Below are positions 1-7,704 of a DNA stretch of 53,506 bases, one piece after another. A program made the position numbers and the translations under genes. The notes beneath the pieces were generated by a model that searched no databases, was not told the origin of the DNA, and was given only the letters and a program-made list of their open reading frames with translations. Every line of letters begins with the position of its first letter. Within the stretch, counting starts at the first letter, position 1. The DNA comes from an uncultured Rhizobiaceae bacterium (lineage in GTDB: Bacteria; Pseudomonadota; Alphaproteobacteria; Rhizobiales; Rhizobiaceae): the NCBI GenBank assembly GCA_947259295.1, contig CAMYMG010000035.1:1-53506 (forward strand), read 5' to 3'.

Positions 1-62
1 CCAGCCTGGTGCTCCTTCAAAATGCCGATGATCTGTTCGTCAGAAAATCTCGATCGCTTCAT
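1..62 (-). CDS. IS3-family transposase OrfA, N-terminal fragment (runs off window)
   Basis: The minus strand from the ATG at 62 reads MKRSRFSDEQIIGILKEHQA and leaves the window at base 1. This is the typical start of the small helix-turn-helix OrfA of IS3-family elements, which binds the IS ends and is normally joined to the DDE domain (OrfB) by frameshifting. Only 20 residues are visible, so the group within IS3 and whether the element is intact cannot be told. A purine-rich stretch (gaggag) lies about 10 bases before the ATG on that strand. Confidence 0.8.
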   Translation of the reverse strand, partial: MKRSRFSDEQIIGILKEHQA

Positions 63-114
63 TGCCTGTCTCCTCATACGAGGAACAGCCTAACCTCAAA
101 GCGAGGACAATTCA
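1..114 (-). mobile_element. End of an IS3-family insertion sequence (partial)
   Basis: The orfA start at 62 is preceded by about 50 bases that look like the outer end of the IS. On the minus strand this stretch begins TGAATTGTCCTCGC, and IS3-family ends commonly begin with TGA. The tip is placed at about 114 by that rule. It cannot be confirmed, because the other terminal repeat and the target duplication lie outside the window. Confidence 0.6.
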
Positions 115-352
115 GGGGAGCACGTCACGACCCTTATATATATTTAAAATTCAGAATTAATTCACTATAATTTCTGCTATTTATTTATTCTTGCTTGAAA
201 ATGTAAATATATCTTATGTGTTAATCAGAATTCTCACTTATTTTATGCTTCCGGACCGTTTCCGGACCGATAAACGGTACATGAAGTGAACAAACCGCAA
301 TGAAACTGGCCGACTTTCATTGAATTCGTTGAGTTTTATTGAACCCTCGTTC
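115..352. other. AT-rich non-coding stretch inside the island border
   Basis: No convincing gene is seen. Base composition is strikingly AT-rich (runs such as tatatatattt, ttatttattc) against a GC-rich chromosome further right. A 10-base unit, ttccggaccg, occurs twice (249-258 and 260-269). Short attgaa-type repeats lie just before the tRNA remnant (about 319-344). Composition and position suggest transferred DNA at the end of an integrated element. The small repeats could be arm sites for a recombinase, which is only a guess. Confidence 0.55.
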
Positions 353-397
353 TTCGGGACGACGGGGTCGCAGGTTCGAATCCTGCCACTCTGACCA
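353..397 (+). other. 3' half of tRNA-Pro(CGG): probable att site of an integrated element
   Basis: The 45 bases fit the 3' half of a tRNA: anticodon loop 353-359 with CGG at 355-357, 3' anticodon stem cgacg 360-364, five-base variable loop 365-369, T stem gcagg 370-374, T loop ttcgaat 375-381, T stem cctgc 382-386, acceptor cactctg 387-393, discriminator A 394 and encoded CCA 395-397. An acceptor pairing with C1 and an A73 discriminator suits bacterial tRNA-Pro. No 5' half with a matching cagagtg acceptor exists upstream. Identity breaking at the anticodon loop is the usual result of tyrosine-recombinase integration into a tRNA gene. Confidence 0.8.
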
Positions 398-455
398 GAA
401 AATTCTCGAAATTGCAGTCAATCAGGTGATCAGCCGCCTGGCGTCGGCGCCCTCG

Positions 456-1256
456 TCAAGCCGCCATCATGCCGGCCACCACCTTCGCTGTCTCGGGATC
501 GGCGGGAAAGAAGGCTTCGATCGTCACTTCGGACAGGGTCACGTCTACGGCCATTCCGAATATCGTTGTCGTACTTATGAAGGACAGCGGTCCCTCATCG
601 CTCTTCAGCATGAGGGGCACTGCGATCTCGCTGCTGGCGGGCGAGACTGCGCCGTGTTTGCCCCCCTGTCTCGGCGCAGGGTAGGACTTCAGTTCGTCGA
701 GCGGGGCGGCAAGGCGCGGATCGGCCGAGACGTCTATTTCATGCGCGAGGCGGGCCAGAATGTGGGCGCGCCATGTCCCGAAATTGAGAATACGGCTTGC
801 GAGCCCGTCCGGATGCAGGCTCAGACGCAGCACGTTGACCTCGCCCGCAAGCAGATGATCCGCGACGCCGGCAAGCAGTACGCCGACTGCCCGGTTGGCC
901 GACAAGAGCGTCCAGTGCCGGTCGATCGCGAGCGCAGGATGCGGCTCGTGACCTTGAAGTATTCCTTCGATCGCGGCGCGGGCAGCGTCGAGTTCCGGTG
1001 CGTCCAGCGGCTGCTCGCGATAGACAGGCGCGAAACCGGCAGCCGTCAGGATAACGTTGCGCTCACGCAGCGGTACGGAAAGCCGTTCGGCAAGGTGCAG
1101 AACCATCTCGCGACTCGGCTGCGCGCGACCCGATTCAACAAAACTCAGATGTCGCTGCGATATCTCGGCGTCTAGGGCGAGCGCGAGTTGGCTCAGCCGG
1201 CGCCGCTGGCGCCAGTTGCGCAGGATTTGCCCGGCCGATTGTTGCTCTCCTTGCAT
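456..1256 (-). CDS. XRE-family regulator with MmyB-like ligand-binding domain
   Basis: 266 aa. Residues about 8-62 form a Cro/CI-type helix-turn-helix (LRNWRQRRRLSQLALALDA, then SQRHLSFVESGRAQPS). The remainder fits the PAS-like MmyB domain, with the typical AIDRHWTLLSANRAV segment near residue 110. The family is known as DNA-binding regulators, in actinomycetes of methylenomycin genes and elsewhere often beside a divergent oxidoreductase or small gene. It is transcribed away from the membrane protein at 1391, and the 134-base gap between them should hold the controlled promoter. The ligand is unknown. No strong ribosome-binding site precedes the ATG at 1256. This is the first chromosomal gene after the island border. 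Confidence 0.85.
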   Translation of the reverse strand: MQGEQQSAGQILRNWRQRRRLSQLALALDAEISQRHLSFVESGRAQPSREMVLHLAERLSVPLRERNVILTAAGFAPVYREQPLDAPELDAARAAIEGILQGHEPHPALAIDRHWTLLSANRAVGVLLAGVADHLLAGEVNVLRLSLHPDGLASRILNFGTWRAHILARLAHEIDVSADPRLAAPLDELKSYPAPRQGGKHGAVSPASSEIAVPLMLKSDEGPLSFISTTTIFGMAVDVTLSEVTIEAFFPADPETAKVVAGMMAA

Positions 1257-1390
1257 GCACGAAAGCTAGCAGGCGGCGCGGAACCACGGCAATTACCTCG
1301 CACGTAATCGACGCGGGTTCCGAAACCCTCAAGGATCGTGGCGCCCTCCGGATCAACCTGCGGGCGATCGACCTCGAAAGGAACAGCGTC

Positions 1391-1777
1391 ATGAACAGCC
1401 CCAGACTCAACACCCTGCTGACGATCGATGCGGCCACATGCGCCGCTATGGGGAGCGCACTCCTCGTCGGTTCTGGGACCGTCGCGGCGCTCACGGAGAT
1501 ACCTCAGGCGCTGCTGTTCTGGGCCGGAGCCAGCCTGCTGCCGATTGCTATCTTCATGGCGCTCTTCGGGCGTGCCGAACCAGTCCCGGGCTGGGCGGCA
1601 AAGCTCATCGTGCTCGGCAACCTAGCCTGGATACTGGCCAGCCTGTTGCTGCCGGCGTCCGGCATCATCGTCCCCAATGCGCTCGGCTGGACATTCCTTG
1701 TCGGGCAGGCCGGCGTGGTCGCAATCCTGACTCGCCTCGAATTTGGCGCTTCGCGCGGGCGAACCATCGCTGCCTGA
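1391..1777 (+). CDS. Small four-helix membrane protein, function unknown
   Basis: 128 aa, preceded by aaggaac. It has four hydrophobic stretches (about residues 10-30, 42-60, 70-88 and 95-113) joined by short loops, so it should be an inner-membrane protein. I do not recognise a family; the size and layout resemble small DoxX-like or DUF-type membrane proteins, but no diagnostic motif is visible. It is followed after 27 bases by the DUF1330 gene with its own good ribosome-binding site (aagga), so the two are probably one transcript. It is divergent from the MmyB-type regulator, its most likely controller. Confidence 0.7.
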   Translation: MNSPRLNTLLTIDAATCAAMGSALLVGSGTVAALTEIPQALLFWAGASLLPIAIFMALFGRAEPVPGWAAKLIVLGNLAWILASLLLPASGIIVPNALGWTFLVGQAGVVAILTRLEFGASRGRTIAA

Positions 1778-1804
1778 CGGGTAAACAAGTATAAGGATCC
1801 TCAC

Positions 1805-2146
1805 ATGACCAGCTATGCCATCGGTCATCTTCACAATGTCACTATGGGCGACGCTATCGTGGCCTATCTCGAAGCCATCGACTCAACGCTTGCCCCCTAT
1901 GATGGCCATTTCGTCATCCATGGCGGTGCCAAGGAGAAACTGGAAGGTCCCTGTCGCGGCGACCTGATCGTCATCGCCTTTCCAGGCCGCGAGGCGGCGC
2001 ACGCCTGGTACCGGTCGCCAGCCTATCAGGCGATCCTTCCCCTGCGCAGGCACAATGCGCAAGGCGATGTCTTCCTGATCGACGGCGTCGGCCGCGACCA
2101 CCGTGCGACCGACATCCTGCCGGCGAAGTTCAGGCGCTCCGCCTGA
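1805..2146 (+). CDS. DUF1330 domain protein
   Basis: 113 aa. The layout is that of the DUF1330 family (dimeric alpha/beta-barrel, ferredoxin-like fold): an opening strand, a central GHFVIHGG segment, then LIVIAFPGREAAHAWYRSPAYQ, the family signature, near residues 58-78. No enzymatic role is established for the family. The gene overlaps by 17 bases the end of the convergent ABC ATPase gene, and both stop codons lie inside one perfect palindrome (2128-2148). It probably shares a transcript with the upstream membrane protein. Confidence 0.85.
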   Translation: MTSYAIGHLHNVTMGDAIVAYLEAIDSTLAPYDGHFVIHGGAKEKLEGPCRGDLIVIAFPGREAAHAWYRSPAYQAILPLRRHNAQGDVFLIDGVGRDHRATDILPAKFRRSA

Positions 2147-2148
2147 AC
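2128..2148. terminator. Perfect hairpin containing both stop codons of two convergent genes
   Basis: gttcaggcg (2128-2136), loop ctc, cgcctgaac (2140-2148): a 9-bp perfect stem with a 3-base loop. The plus-strand TGA (2144-2146) and the minus-strand TGA (2132-2130) sit at symmetric places, so both proteins end in the same residues, RRSA. There is no T-run on either side, so this is not a textbook intrinsic terminator. It could still act as a bidirectional stop or a 3' end stabiliser. Confidence 0.5.
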
Positions 2149-3746
2149 CGGGTCTGGTCGAGTGCTGCCGCCATCAGTTCCTGCGTGTAGGTCTCGCGCG
2201 GTCGCTCGAAGATCGTCTCGGTTGGCCCTTCCTCGACGATCCGGCCCTGCTTCATCACCACGATGTAGTCGGCCATGGCGCGCACCACGGCCAGGTCGTG
2301 GCTGATGAACAGGTAGGAGAGGTCATGCGCCGCCTGCAGATCGCGTAAAAGGTCGACGATCTGCTTCTGCACCGAGCGGTCCAGCGCCGAGGTCGGCTCG
2401 TCGAGCACGACGATCTTCGGCTTCAGGATGATGGCGCGGGCGATCGCGATGCGCTGGCGCTGGCCGCCCGAGAATTCATGCGCGTAGCGGTTGCGCATGG
2501 CCGGGTCGAGGCCGACCTCGCGCAGCGCCTCGACGGCGCGCGCGTCGCGCTCGGCATAGCTGAGCGACGGCTCGTGCACCAGGAGCCCCTCGGTGATCAC
2601 CTGGCCGATCGTCATGCGCGGCGACAGCGAGCCGAACGGATCCTGGAACACCAGCTGCAGCTCGCGGCGCAGCGGCCGCATCGCCTCGCGGTCGAGCGGC
2701 GCTATGTCGCGCCCGTCGAAGCGGATGACGCCCTCGCTCGGCAGAAGGCGCAGCAGGGCGCGCCCGAGCGTCGACTTGCCGGAGCCGGATTCGCCGACGA
2801 CGCCGATCGTCTGGCCCTTCTTAAGCGCCAGCGAGATGTGGTTGACGGCGCGCAGCAGCAGCGGCTGGCCCTGCAGGAACCCGCCGCCGATCTTGAACGT
2901 CACCTCGACGTTTCTGCCCTCGAGTAGCACCGGAGCGGATTGCGACGGCGCCGCCTTCCGGCCCGTCGGCTCCGCCTCCAAGAGCATCCTGGTGTACTCG
3001 TGACGGGGCGCGGTGAAGAGCACGTCCGTTGCGCCCTCCTCGACGATCTCGCCCTGTCGCATGACATAGACGCGGTCGGCCAGGCGGCGCACGATGCCAA
3101 GATCATGCGTGATGAAGACGATCGCCATGCCAAGCGTCTGCTGCAGCTCGGCCAGAAGCGTCAGGATCTGCGCCTGCACCGTCACGTCGAGCGCCGTCGT
3201 CGGCTCGTCGGCAATCAGGATGTCGGGATCGTTGGCGAGCGCCATGGCGATCATCACGCGCTGACGCTGCCCGCCCGACATTTCGTAGGGATAGGATTTC
3301 AGGCGCCGCTCGGGTTCAGGGATCTTCACCAGCTCGAGCAGCCTGAGCGCCTCCTTGCGCGCATCGGCGTGCGACAGTTTCCGGTGCCGCCTGATCGGCT
3401 CGATCAGCTGGTTGCCGATCGTGTAGAGCGGATCGAGCGACGTCATCGGCTCCTGGAAGATCATGGTGATCTTGCTGCCGCGGATGCCGTCCATGCCGGA
3501 GCGGTCGAGTTCGAGGAGGTTCTGGCCGCGGTAGTCGACATGGCCGCTGGCACGGCCGTTGGAGGCCAGGAGCCGCATCGCCGCCATCATGGTCTGGCTC
3601 TTGCCCGAGCCGGATTCGCCGACAATGGCAACCGTCTCGCCCGCATCGACATGCAGGCTGATGCCTTTCACCGCCTCGACCGTTCCGTCGAGCGTGTCGA
3701 AGCCGACATGCAGGTCCTTGACCGACAGAATGGTTTGCCCGGCCAT
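2130..3746 (-). CDS. Oligopeptide ABC transporter, fused OppD-OppF ATPase
   Basis: 538 aa with two complete ABC ATPase halves in one chain. Half one (about 5-260) has Walker [10 protein letters not shown] near 43-51, Q-loop MIFQEPMTS and signature SGGQRQR. Half two (about 275-530) has GESGSGKST near 318-326, [16 protein letters not shown] and LDEPTSALD. Each half carries the Opp/Dpp C-terminal extension (for example [16 protein letters not shown]). Separate OppD and OppF are about 330 aa each, so this is the fused form common in rhizobia. It energises import through the permeases encoded just upstream (one base between oppC stop and this ATG). It is the last gene of the oppA-B-C-DF operon, and its 3' end overlaps the convergent DUF1330 gene. 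Confidence 0.95.
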   Translation of the reverse strand: MAGQTILSVKDLHVGFDTLDGTVEAVKGISLHVDAGETVAIVGESGSGKSQTMMAAMRLLASNGRASGHVDYRGQNLLELDRSGMDGIRGSKITMIFQEPMTSLDPLYTIGNQLIEPIRRHRKLSHADARKEALRLLELVKIPEPERRLKSYPYEMSGGQRQRVMIAMALANDPDILIADEPTTALDVTVQAQILTLLAELQQTLGMAIVFITHDLGIVRRLADRVYVMRQGEIVEEGATDVLFTAPRHEYTRMLLEAEPTGRKAAPSQSAPVLLEGRNVEVTFKIGGGFLQGQPLLLRAVNHISLALKKGQTIGVVGESGSGKSTLGRALLRLLPSEGVIRFDGRDIAPLDREAMRPLRRELQLVFQDPFGSLSPRMTIGQVITEGLLVHEPSLSYAERDARAVEALREVGLDPAMRNRYAHEFSGGQRQRIAIARAIILKPKIVVLDEPTSALDRSVQKQIVDLLRDLQAAHDLSYLFISHDLAVVRAMADYIVVMKQGRIVEEGPTETIFERPRETYTQELMAAALDQTRFRRSA

Positions 3747-3747
3747 G

Positions 3748-4869
3748 TCAGCGGTCCTTCGGATCGAGAGCGTCGCGCAGGCCGTCGCCGACGAAATTCA
3801 GCGCAAACAGGGTCGAGACGAGGAAGAAGGCTGGATAGATCAGCATCCAGTTGGCCGAACCGATGTTCTTGGCGCCGGCCGAGATCAGCACGCCCCAGCT
3901 CGTCATCGGCTCCTGCACGCCGAGCCCCAGGAAGGACAGGAAGCTCTCCAGGATGATCACCTGCGGCACCAGCAGCGTCATGTAGATGACGACGACGCCG
4001 AGCAGGTTGGGCACGATGTGGCGCTGCAGGATGCCGCGCCGCGTGACGCCGAGCGCCTCGGCCGCCTGGACGTATTCCTGGCGCCTGATCGACAGCGCCT
4101 GGCCGCGCACGATGCGCGCCATGTCGAGCCACAGCACAGCGCCGACCGCCAAAAACATCAGCACGAAGTTGCGGCCGAAGAACACCACCAGCATAATGAC
4201 GAAGAAAATGAAGGGCAGCGAATAGAGCACGTCGACGATGCGCATCATCACCTCGTCGGTCTTGCCTCCGATGAAGCCGGCCGTCGCGCCATAGACGACG
4301 CCGATGGCGACCGCCACCACACCGGCGAGCAGGCCGATGGCGAGCGATATCCGCCCCGCCATCAGCGTTCGAGACAGCAGGTCGCGGCCGATATTGTCGG
4401 TGCCGAAGAAGAAATACTGCTGCTTGATCGCCGCGCTCATCACCATTTCCAGCCCGTCGGGCGCCACGCTCTCGACCCTGGCATCGTCGAACGTGTCGGA
4501 GCGGTCGAGATAGCGGATGTTGCGCTCGTCGAGCTTCTTCGAGGCGGCCACCGTGACCGTGATACGGTCGCCGTCCTGCTCCCAGGACTTAAGGTCGGCC
4601 CGCATCCGCTTGACCGCGTCCCCGAGCGCCGTCTCGACCATGTCGGACTTGGGATAAGCGCTAATACTCGGCGGCGTGCGCACATAGTCCGGATAGACGG
4701 TTGTGTAGAGGTGCGGCACGAAATACGGGCCGACGACGCAGAGCACCGTCACGAGGGCCAGGTAACACAGGCTGACCATCGCCGCCTTGTTGGCCTTGAG
4801 CCGGGCCCAGGCGTCGCCCCAGAAGGAGCGCCCCTGTACAGGTGTTGCCGTGATCGCCGCGTCAGTCAT
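3748..4869 (-). CDS. Oligopeptide ABC transporter permease, OppC type
   Basis: 373 aa. TM1 is at about 33-53. A periplasmic region of about 110 residues follows (55-165), ending in YFFFGTDNIGRDLLSR, the usual lead-in to the OppC core. Then come five more helices, with the EAA loop EYVQAAEALGVTRRGILQRH near 268-287 that docks on the ATPase. E. coli OppC is about 300 aa, so the periplasmic loop is longer here. The start overlaps the oppB stop by 8 bases, so translation is probably coupled. It forms the channel together with OppB. Confidence 0.93.
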   Translation of the reverse strand: MTDAAITATPVQGRSFWGDAWARLKANKAAMVSLCYLALVTVLCVVGPYFVPHLYTTVYPDYVRTPPSISAYPKSDMVETALGDAVKRMRADLKSWEQDGDRITVTVAASKKLDERNIRYLDRSDTFDDARVESVAPDGLEMVMSAAIKQQYFFFGTDNIGRDLLSRTLMAGRISLAIGLLAGVVAVAIGVVYGATAGFIGGKTDEVMMRIVDVLYSLPFIFFVIMLVVFFGRNFVLMFLAVGAVLWLDMARIVRGQALSIRRQEYVQAAEALGVTRRGILQRHIVPNLLGVVVIYMTLLVPQVIILESFLSFLGLGVQEPMTSWGVLISAGAKNIGSANWMLIYPAFFLVSTLFALNFVGDGLRDALDPKDR

Positions 4870-5785
4870 AGCGGACCCTCGGGTCGACGACCGCGTAGAG
4901 GATGTCGACGACCAGATTGAAGACGATGGTGAAGACGGCGATGACGACCACCGTGCCCATCACCAGCGTGTAGTCGCGGTTCAGTGCCGCATCGACGAAA
5001 TAGCGGCCGACGCCCGGAATGGAGAAGATCGTCTCGACGATGACGGAGCCGGTCAGAAGGGCGGCGGCCGCCGGACCGGCATAGGAGATGATCGGCAAGA
5101 CAGCGCCGCGCAGCGCATGCTTGACCACCACCGACCAGCGCGACAGCCCAAGCGCGCGCGCGGTGCGGATGTGGTGCGCGCGCAGCGCCTCGATCATCGA
5201 GCCGCGCATCAGCCGCGCCACGATGGCGATCTGTGGCAGCGACAGGGTGAGAACAGGGCCAATCTTGTTGAGCAGCGCGCCGTCGTTCCAGCCGCCGATC
5301 GGCAGCAGGTTCCAGGTCAGGCCGAAGAGCAGCTGTATCACCGGCGCGATGACGAAGCTCGGAATGGTGCTGCCGGCGGTCGCGGTGGCGATCACGGCGT
5401 AGTCGCCGGCCTTGTTCTGGTTGAGCGCGGCGACGATGCCAAGCGTGCCGCCGACCAGAAGCGCCAGCGTCAGCGCCGCGGCGCCAAGCTGGATCGAGAT
5501 CGGCAGGCCATTGGCGAAGAGTTCGCCGACCGTGAAGTCCGGCAGGTTGTAGCTCGGGCCGAAATTGCCGTGCAGCAGATTGTTCAAGTAGTGCACGTAT
5601 TGCAGCCAGATCGGGTCATCGAGACCGAACTGCGCTTCGAGGTTGGCCTTGATCTCGGGGCTCAGCCCGCGCTCCTGGTTGAAGGGACCGCCAGGCGCCA
5701 CGCGGATGAGAAAGAACGCAAGCGTGACGATGACGAATAGCGTCGGGATGGCGGTCAGAAGCCGCCGGAACACGTAAATCGGCAT
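4862..5785 (-). CDS. Oligopeptide ABC transporter permease, OppB type
   Basis: 307 aa from the ATG at 5785 (MPIYVFRRLLTAIPTLFV), chosen because it gives the typical OppB start and is preceded by aggaaaa; the frame stays open further upstream, but that part overlaps oppA's end and is not OppB-like. Six membrane helices are visible. The N-terminal FLIRVAPGGPF motif and the EAA loop near residue 200 (ARALGLSRWSVVVKHALR) are classic for the family. It pairs with OppC. A strong hairpin lies between it and oppA. Confidence 0.93.
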   Translation of the reverse strand: MPIYVFRRLLTAIPTLFVIVTLAFFLIRVAPGGPFNQERGLSPEIKANLEAQFGLDDPIWLQYVHYLNNLLHGNFGPSYNLPDFTVGELFANGLPISIQLGAAALTLALLVGGTLGIVAALNQNKAGDYAVIATATAGSTIPSFVIAPVIQLLFGLTWNLLPIGGWNDGALLNKIGPVLTLSLPQIAIVARLMRGSMIEALRAHHIRTARALGLSRWSVVVKHALRGAVLPIISYAGPAAAALLTGSVIVETIFSIPGVGRYFVDAALNRDYTLVMGTVVVIAVFTIVFNLVVDILYAVVDPRVRYD

Positions 5786-5810
5786 GTGGATCTTTTCCTG
5801 TCCTGAAATG

Positions 5811-5843
5811 CCGCCGCCTCCCGGTTGATGCGGGAGGCGGCGG
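5811..5843. other. Intercistronic 13-bp hairpin between oppA and oppB
   Basis: ccgccgcctcccg (5811-5823), loop gttgatg, cgggaggcggcgg (5831-5843): a perfect 13-bp GC stem. It lies in the 70-base gap after the oppA stop and before oppB's ribosome-binding site. No U-run follows on the transcribed strand. Hairpins in this place, after the binding-protein gene, are known (for example malE-malF) to protect the upstream message, so that more binding protein than permease is made. That role is inferred here. Confidence 0.65.
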
Positions 5844-5855
5844 GACGGTCCAGGA

Positions 5856-7448
5856 TCAGTCCTTGCTGATGAAACGCGTCGGGTGACGGTCCATGACATT
5901 CTCCTCGAAGCCATGGATCTTGTCGGAGACTAGGTTCTTGTAGCTGTAGTAAAGCAGCGGGATGTTGCCGAGTTCGTCGACCAGTACGCGCTCCGCCTCG
6001 GCCAGCAGCTTCATGCGCTCTTCCGGCTTGCCGCCAGCTGCCGCCGCCTGCTTCATCAATTCCTCGTATTTCGGATTGTTGAAGTCGGAGTAGTTGTTGC
6101 CGCTCGCCGCCACCGAGATGCCGAGGAAGGTCTCGGGATCCTTGTAGTCGGCGATCCAGCCGGCGCGGGCAACGTCGAAATCGCCCTTCTGCTCGAGGAA
6201 GCCGTAGTGCGTCTTGGTATCGGTATTGAGCAGGGTCACCTCGACGCCGAGCGGCTTCAGCTGCTCCTGGATCGCGACGGCGGTGTTCTTGTGGTTCTCC
6301 GAGGTGTTGTAGCGGATCTCCATCTTCAGCGGATTCTCGGGCGTATAGCCGAGCTTCTCGAGGATTTCCTTGGCCTTGTCCTCGCGGTCGATCTGCGACA
6401 TGTCGGCATAGGAGGCGATCGCCGACTCGTAGCCGGTGATGCCCGGAGGCACCATCGAGTAGCCCGGCAGCATAGAGTTCTGCCACACCTTCTCGGCGAT
6501 GAAGTCGCGGTCGATGGCCATCGAGATGGCGTTGCGCAGCTCGACATTGTCCCACGGCGCCTTGGTCGTCTTGACGGCGTAGTAGTAGGTGCCGAGATAG
6601 GGTCCGATGCGCAGCTGCTCGCCGAACTTCGCCTGCAGGTCGGCAAGCTGCTCGGTCGGGATGTCGTCATTGGTGTCGAGTTCGCCGGCCTCGAAGCGCT
6701 TCACGGCGGTCGAGCGGTCCTCGGTCGGGAAGTAGTTGACGACGTCGATCTTCACATTGTCGGCGTCGTAGAATTTCGGGTTCTTGACCAACTTGATATG
6801 GTCGTTGGGCACGAATTCGGCGAGCGTATAGGCGCCGTTCGAGACAAGGTTGCCGGCCTTGATCCATTCCGCGCCCATGCTCTCGATCGCCTTGCGGTTG
6901 ACCGGATAGGCCGCCTGGTGGGTCAGCATCTCGATGAAATAAGGCGTCGGCGACTTCAGCGTCACCTCGAAGGTGTTGGCGTCGACTGCCTTCACGGCAA
7001 GCTCTTCGGGCTTCATCTTGCCGGTGTTCACTTCCTCGGCGTTCTTGATGACATAGAGCATCGAGGCGTATTCGGCGGCGGTTGCCGGATCCTGCAAGCG
7101 CTGGAAGGAATAGACGAAGTCGTCGGCGGTGACGGGGCTACCGTCGGACCAGACGGCACCTTCGCGCAGCTTGAACGTATAGACAGTACCGTCGTCCGAG
7201 ACGGTCCAGCTTTCCGCCGCACCCGGAATGGTCTCGGAATTCTGATCCTCGGTCACCAAACCCAGGAACAGGTCGCGCAGAATGTGCGCCTCGTAGACGG
7301 TCGACGTCTTGTGCGGATCGAGCGATTCCGGATCGGCCGAATTGCCGCGGTTGTAAACAGTCTCCGACATGGCAGGCGCAACAAAAACACCGCCTGCCAG
7401 GAGTAGACTGGAGGCGAACACCGTCGCCCTGAGCAGCCTGTCCAGCAT
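5856..7448 (-). CDS. Oligopeptide-binding protein OppA (ABC substrate-binding, family 5)
   Basis: 530 aa. It has a Sec signal peptide (charged MLDRLLR, hydrophobic 8-24, likely cleavage near residues 25-28 around APAMS), then the SBP_bac_5 fold. Visible motifs are NRGNSADPESLDPHKTST at the mature N-terminus, LREGAVWSDGSPVTADDFVYS near 98-118, and the C-terminal YYSYKNLVSDKIHGF. The mature protein is periplasmic and delivers peptides to OppBC. It is the first gene of the opp operon; its promoter should lie in the 256-base gap upstream (7449-7704), where I can pick no clear -35/-10 pair. The peptide specificity cannot be read from sequence. Confidence 0.93.
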   Translation of the reverse strand: MLDRLLRATVFASSLLLAGGVFVAPAMSETVYNRGNSADPESLDPHKTSTVYEAHILRDLFLGLVTEDQNSETIPGAAESWTVSDDGTVYTFKLREGAVWSDGSPVTADDFVYSFQRLQDPATAAEYASMLYVIKNAEEVNTGKMKPEELAVKAVDANTFEVTLKSPTPYFIEMLTHQAAYPVNRKAIESMGAEWIKAGNLVSNGAYTLAEFVPNDHIKLVKNPKFYDADNVKIDVVNYFPTEDRSTAVKRFEAGELDTNDDIPTEQLADLQAKFGEQLRIGPYLGTYYYAVKTTKAPWDNVELRNAISMAIDRDFIAEKVWQNSMLPGYSMVPPGITGYESAIASYADMSQIDREDKAKEILEKLGYTPENPLKMEIRYNTSENHKNTAVAIQEQLKPLGVEVTLLNTDTKTHYGFLEQKGDFDVARAGWIADYKDPETFLGISVAASGNNYSDFNNPKYEELMKQAAAAGGKPEERMKLLAEAERVLVDELGNIPLLYYSYKNLVSDKIHGFEENVMDRHPTRFISKD

Positions 7449-7704
7449 TTCAAGTTCTCCTCTTTGGCGTGTCCCCCTCAGGACACTGCCGGTTGTGGGT
7501 TGACGCCCGAAAGCCGGCCCCGCCGGGATTCTAGGGCGAACCGTTCAGCAAAAGCCGACGGCCATGAAGGCGACACTAGACATGTGTATTTGCAAATTCA
7601 ACACGCTGCTGCGTGACGCAAGGTAGTGGGCAATAATTCCTGCACGAATGCTCTTCGGCTACTGAAAGTCGGCCCCGCCGCGACTTCCCTTTTTTCGGCT
7701 TCTC

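Noticed and set aside
353..397. A complete functional tRNA
   Set aside because: No acceptor, D-arm or 5' anticodon stem is found upstream; only the 3' half is present.
339..1175. Long plus-strand frame starting before the tRNA remnant
   Set aside because: Its GRRFESC segment is only the translated T-arm of the tRNA, and the rest is antisense to the MmyB-type regulator.
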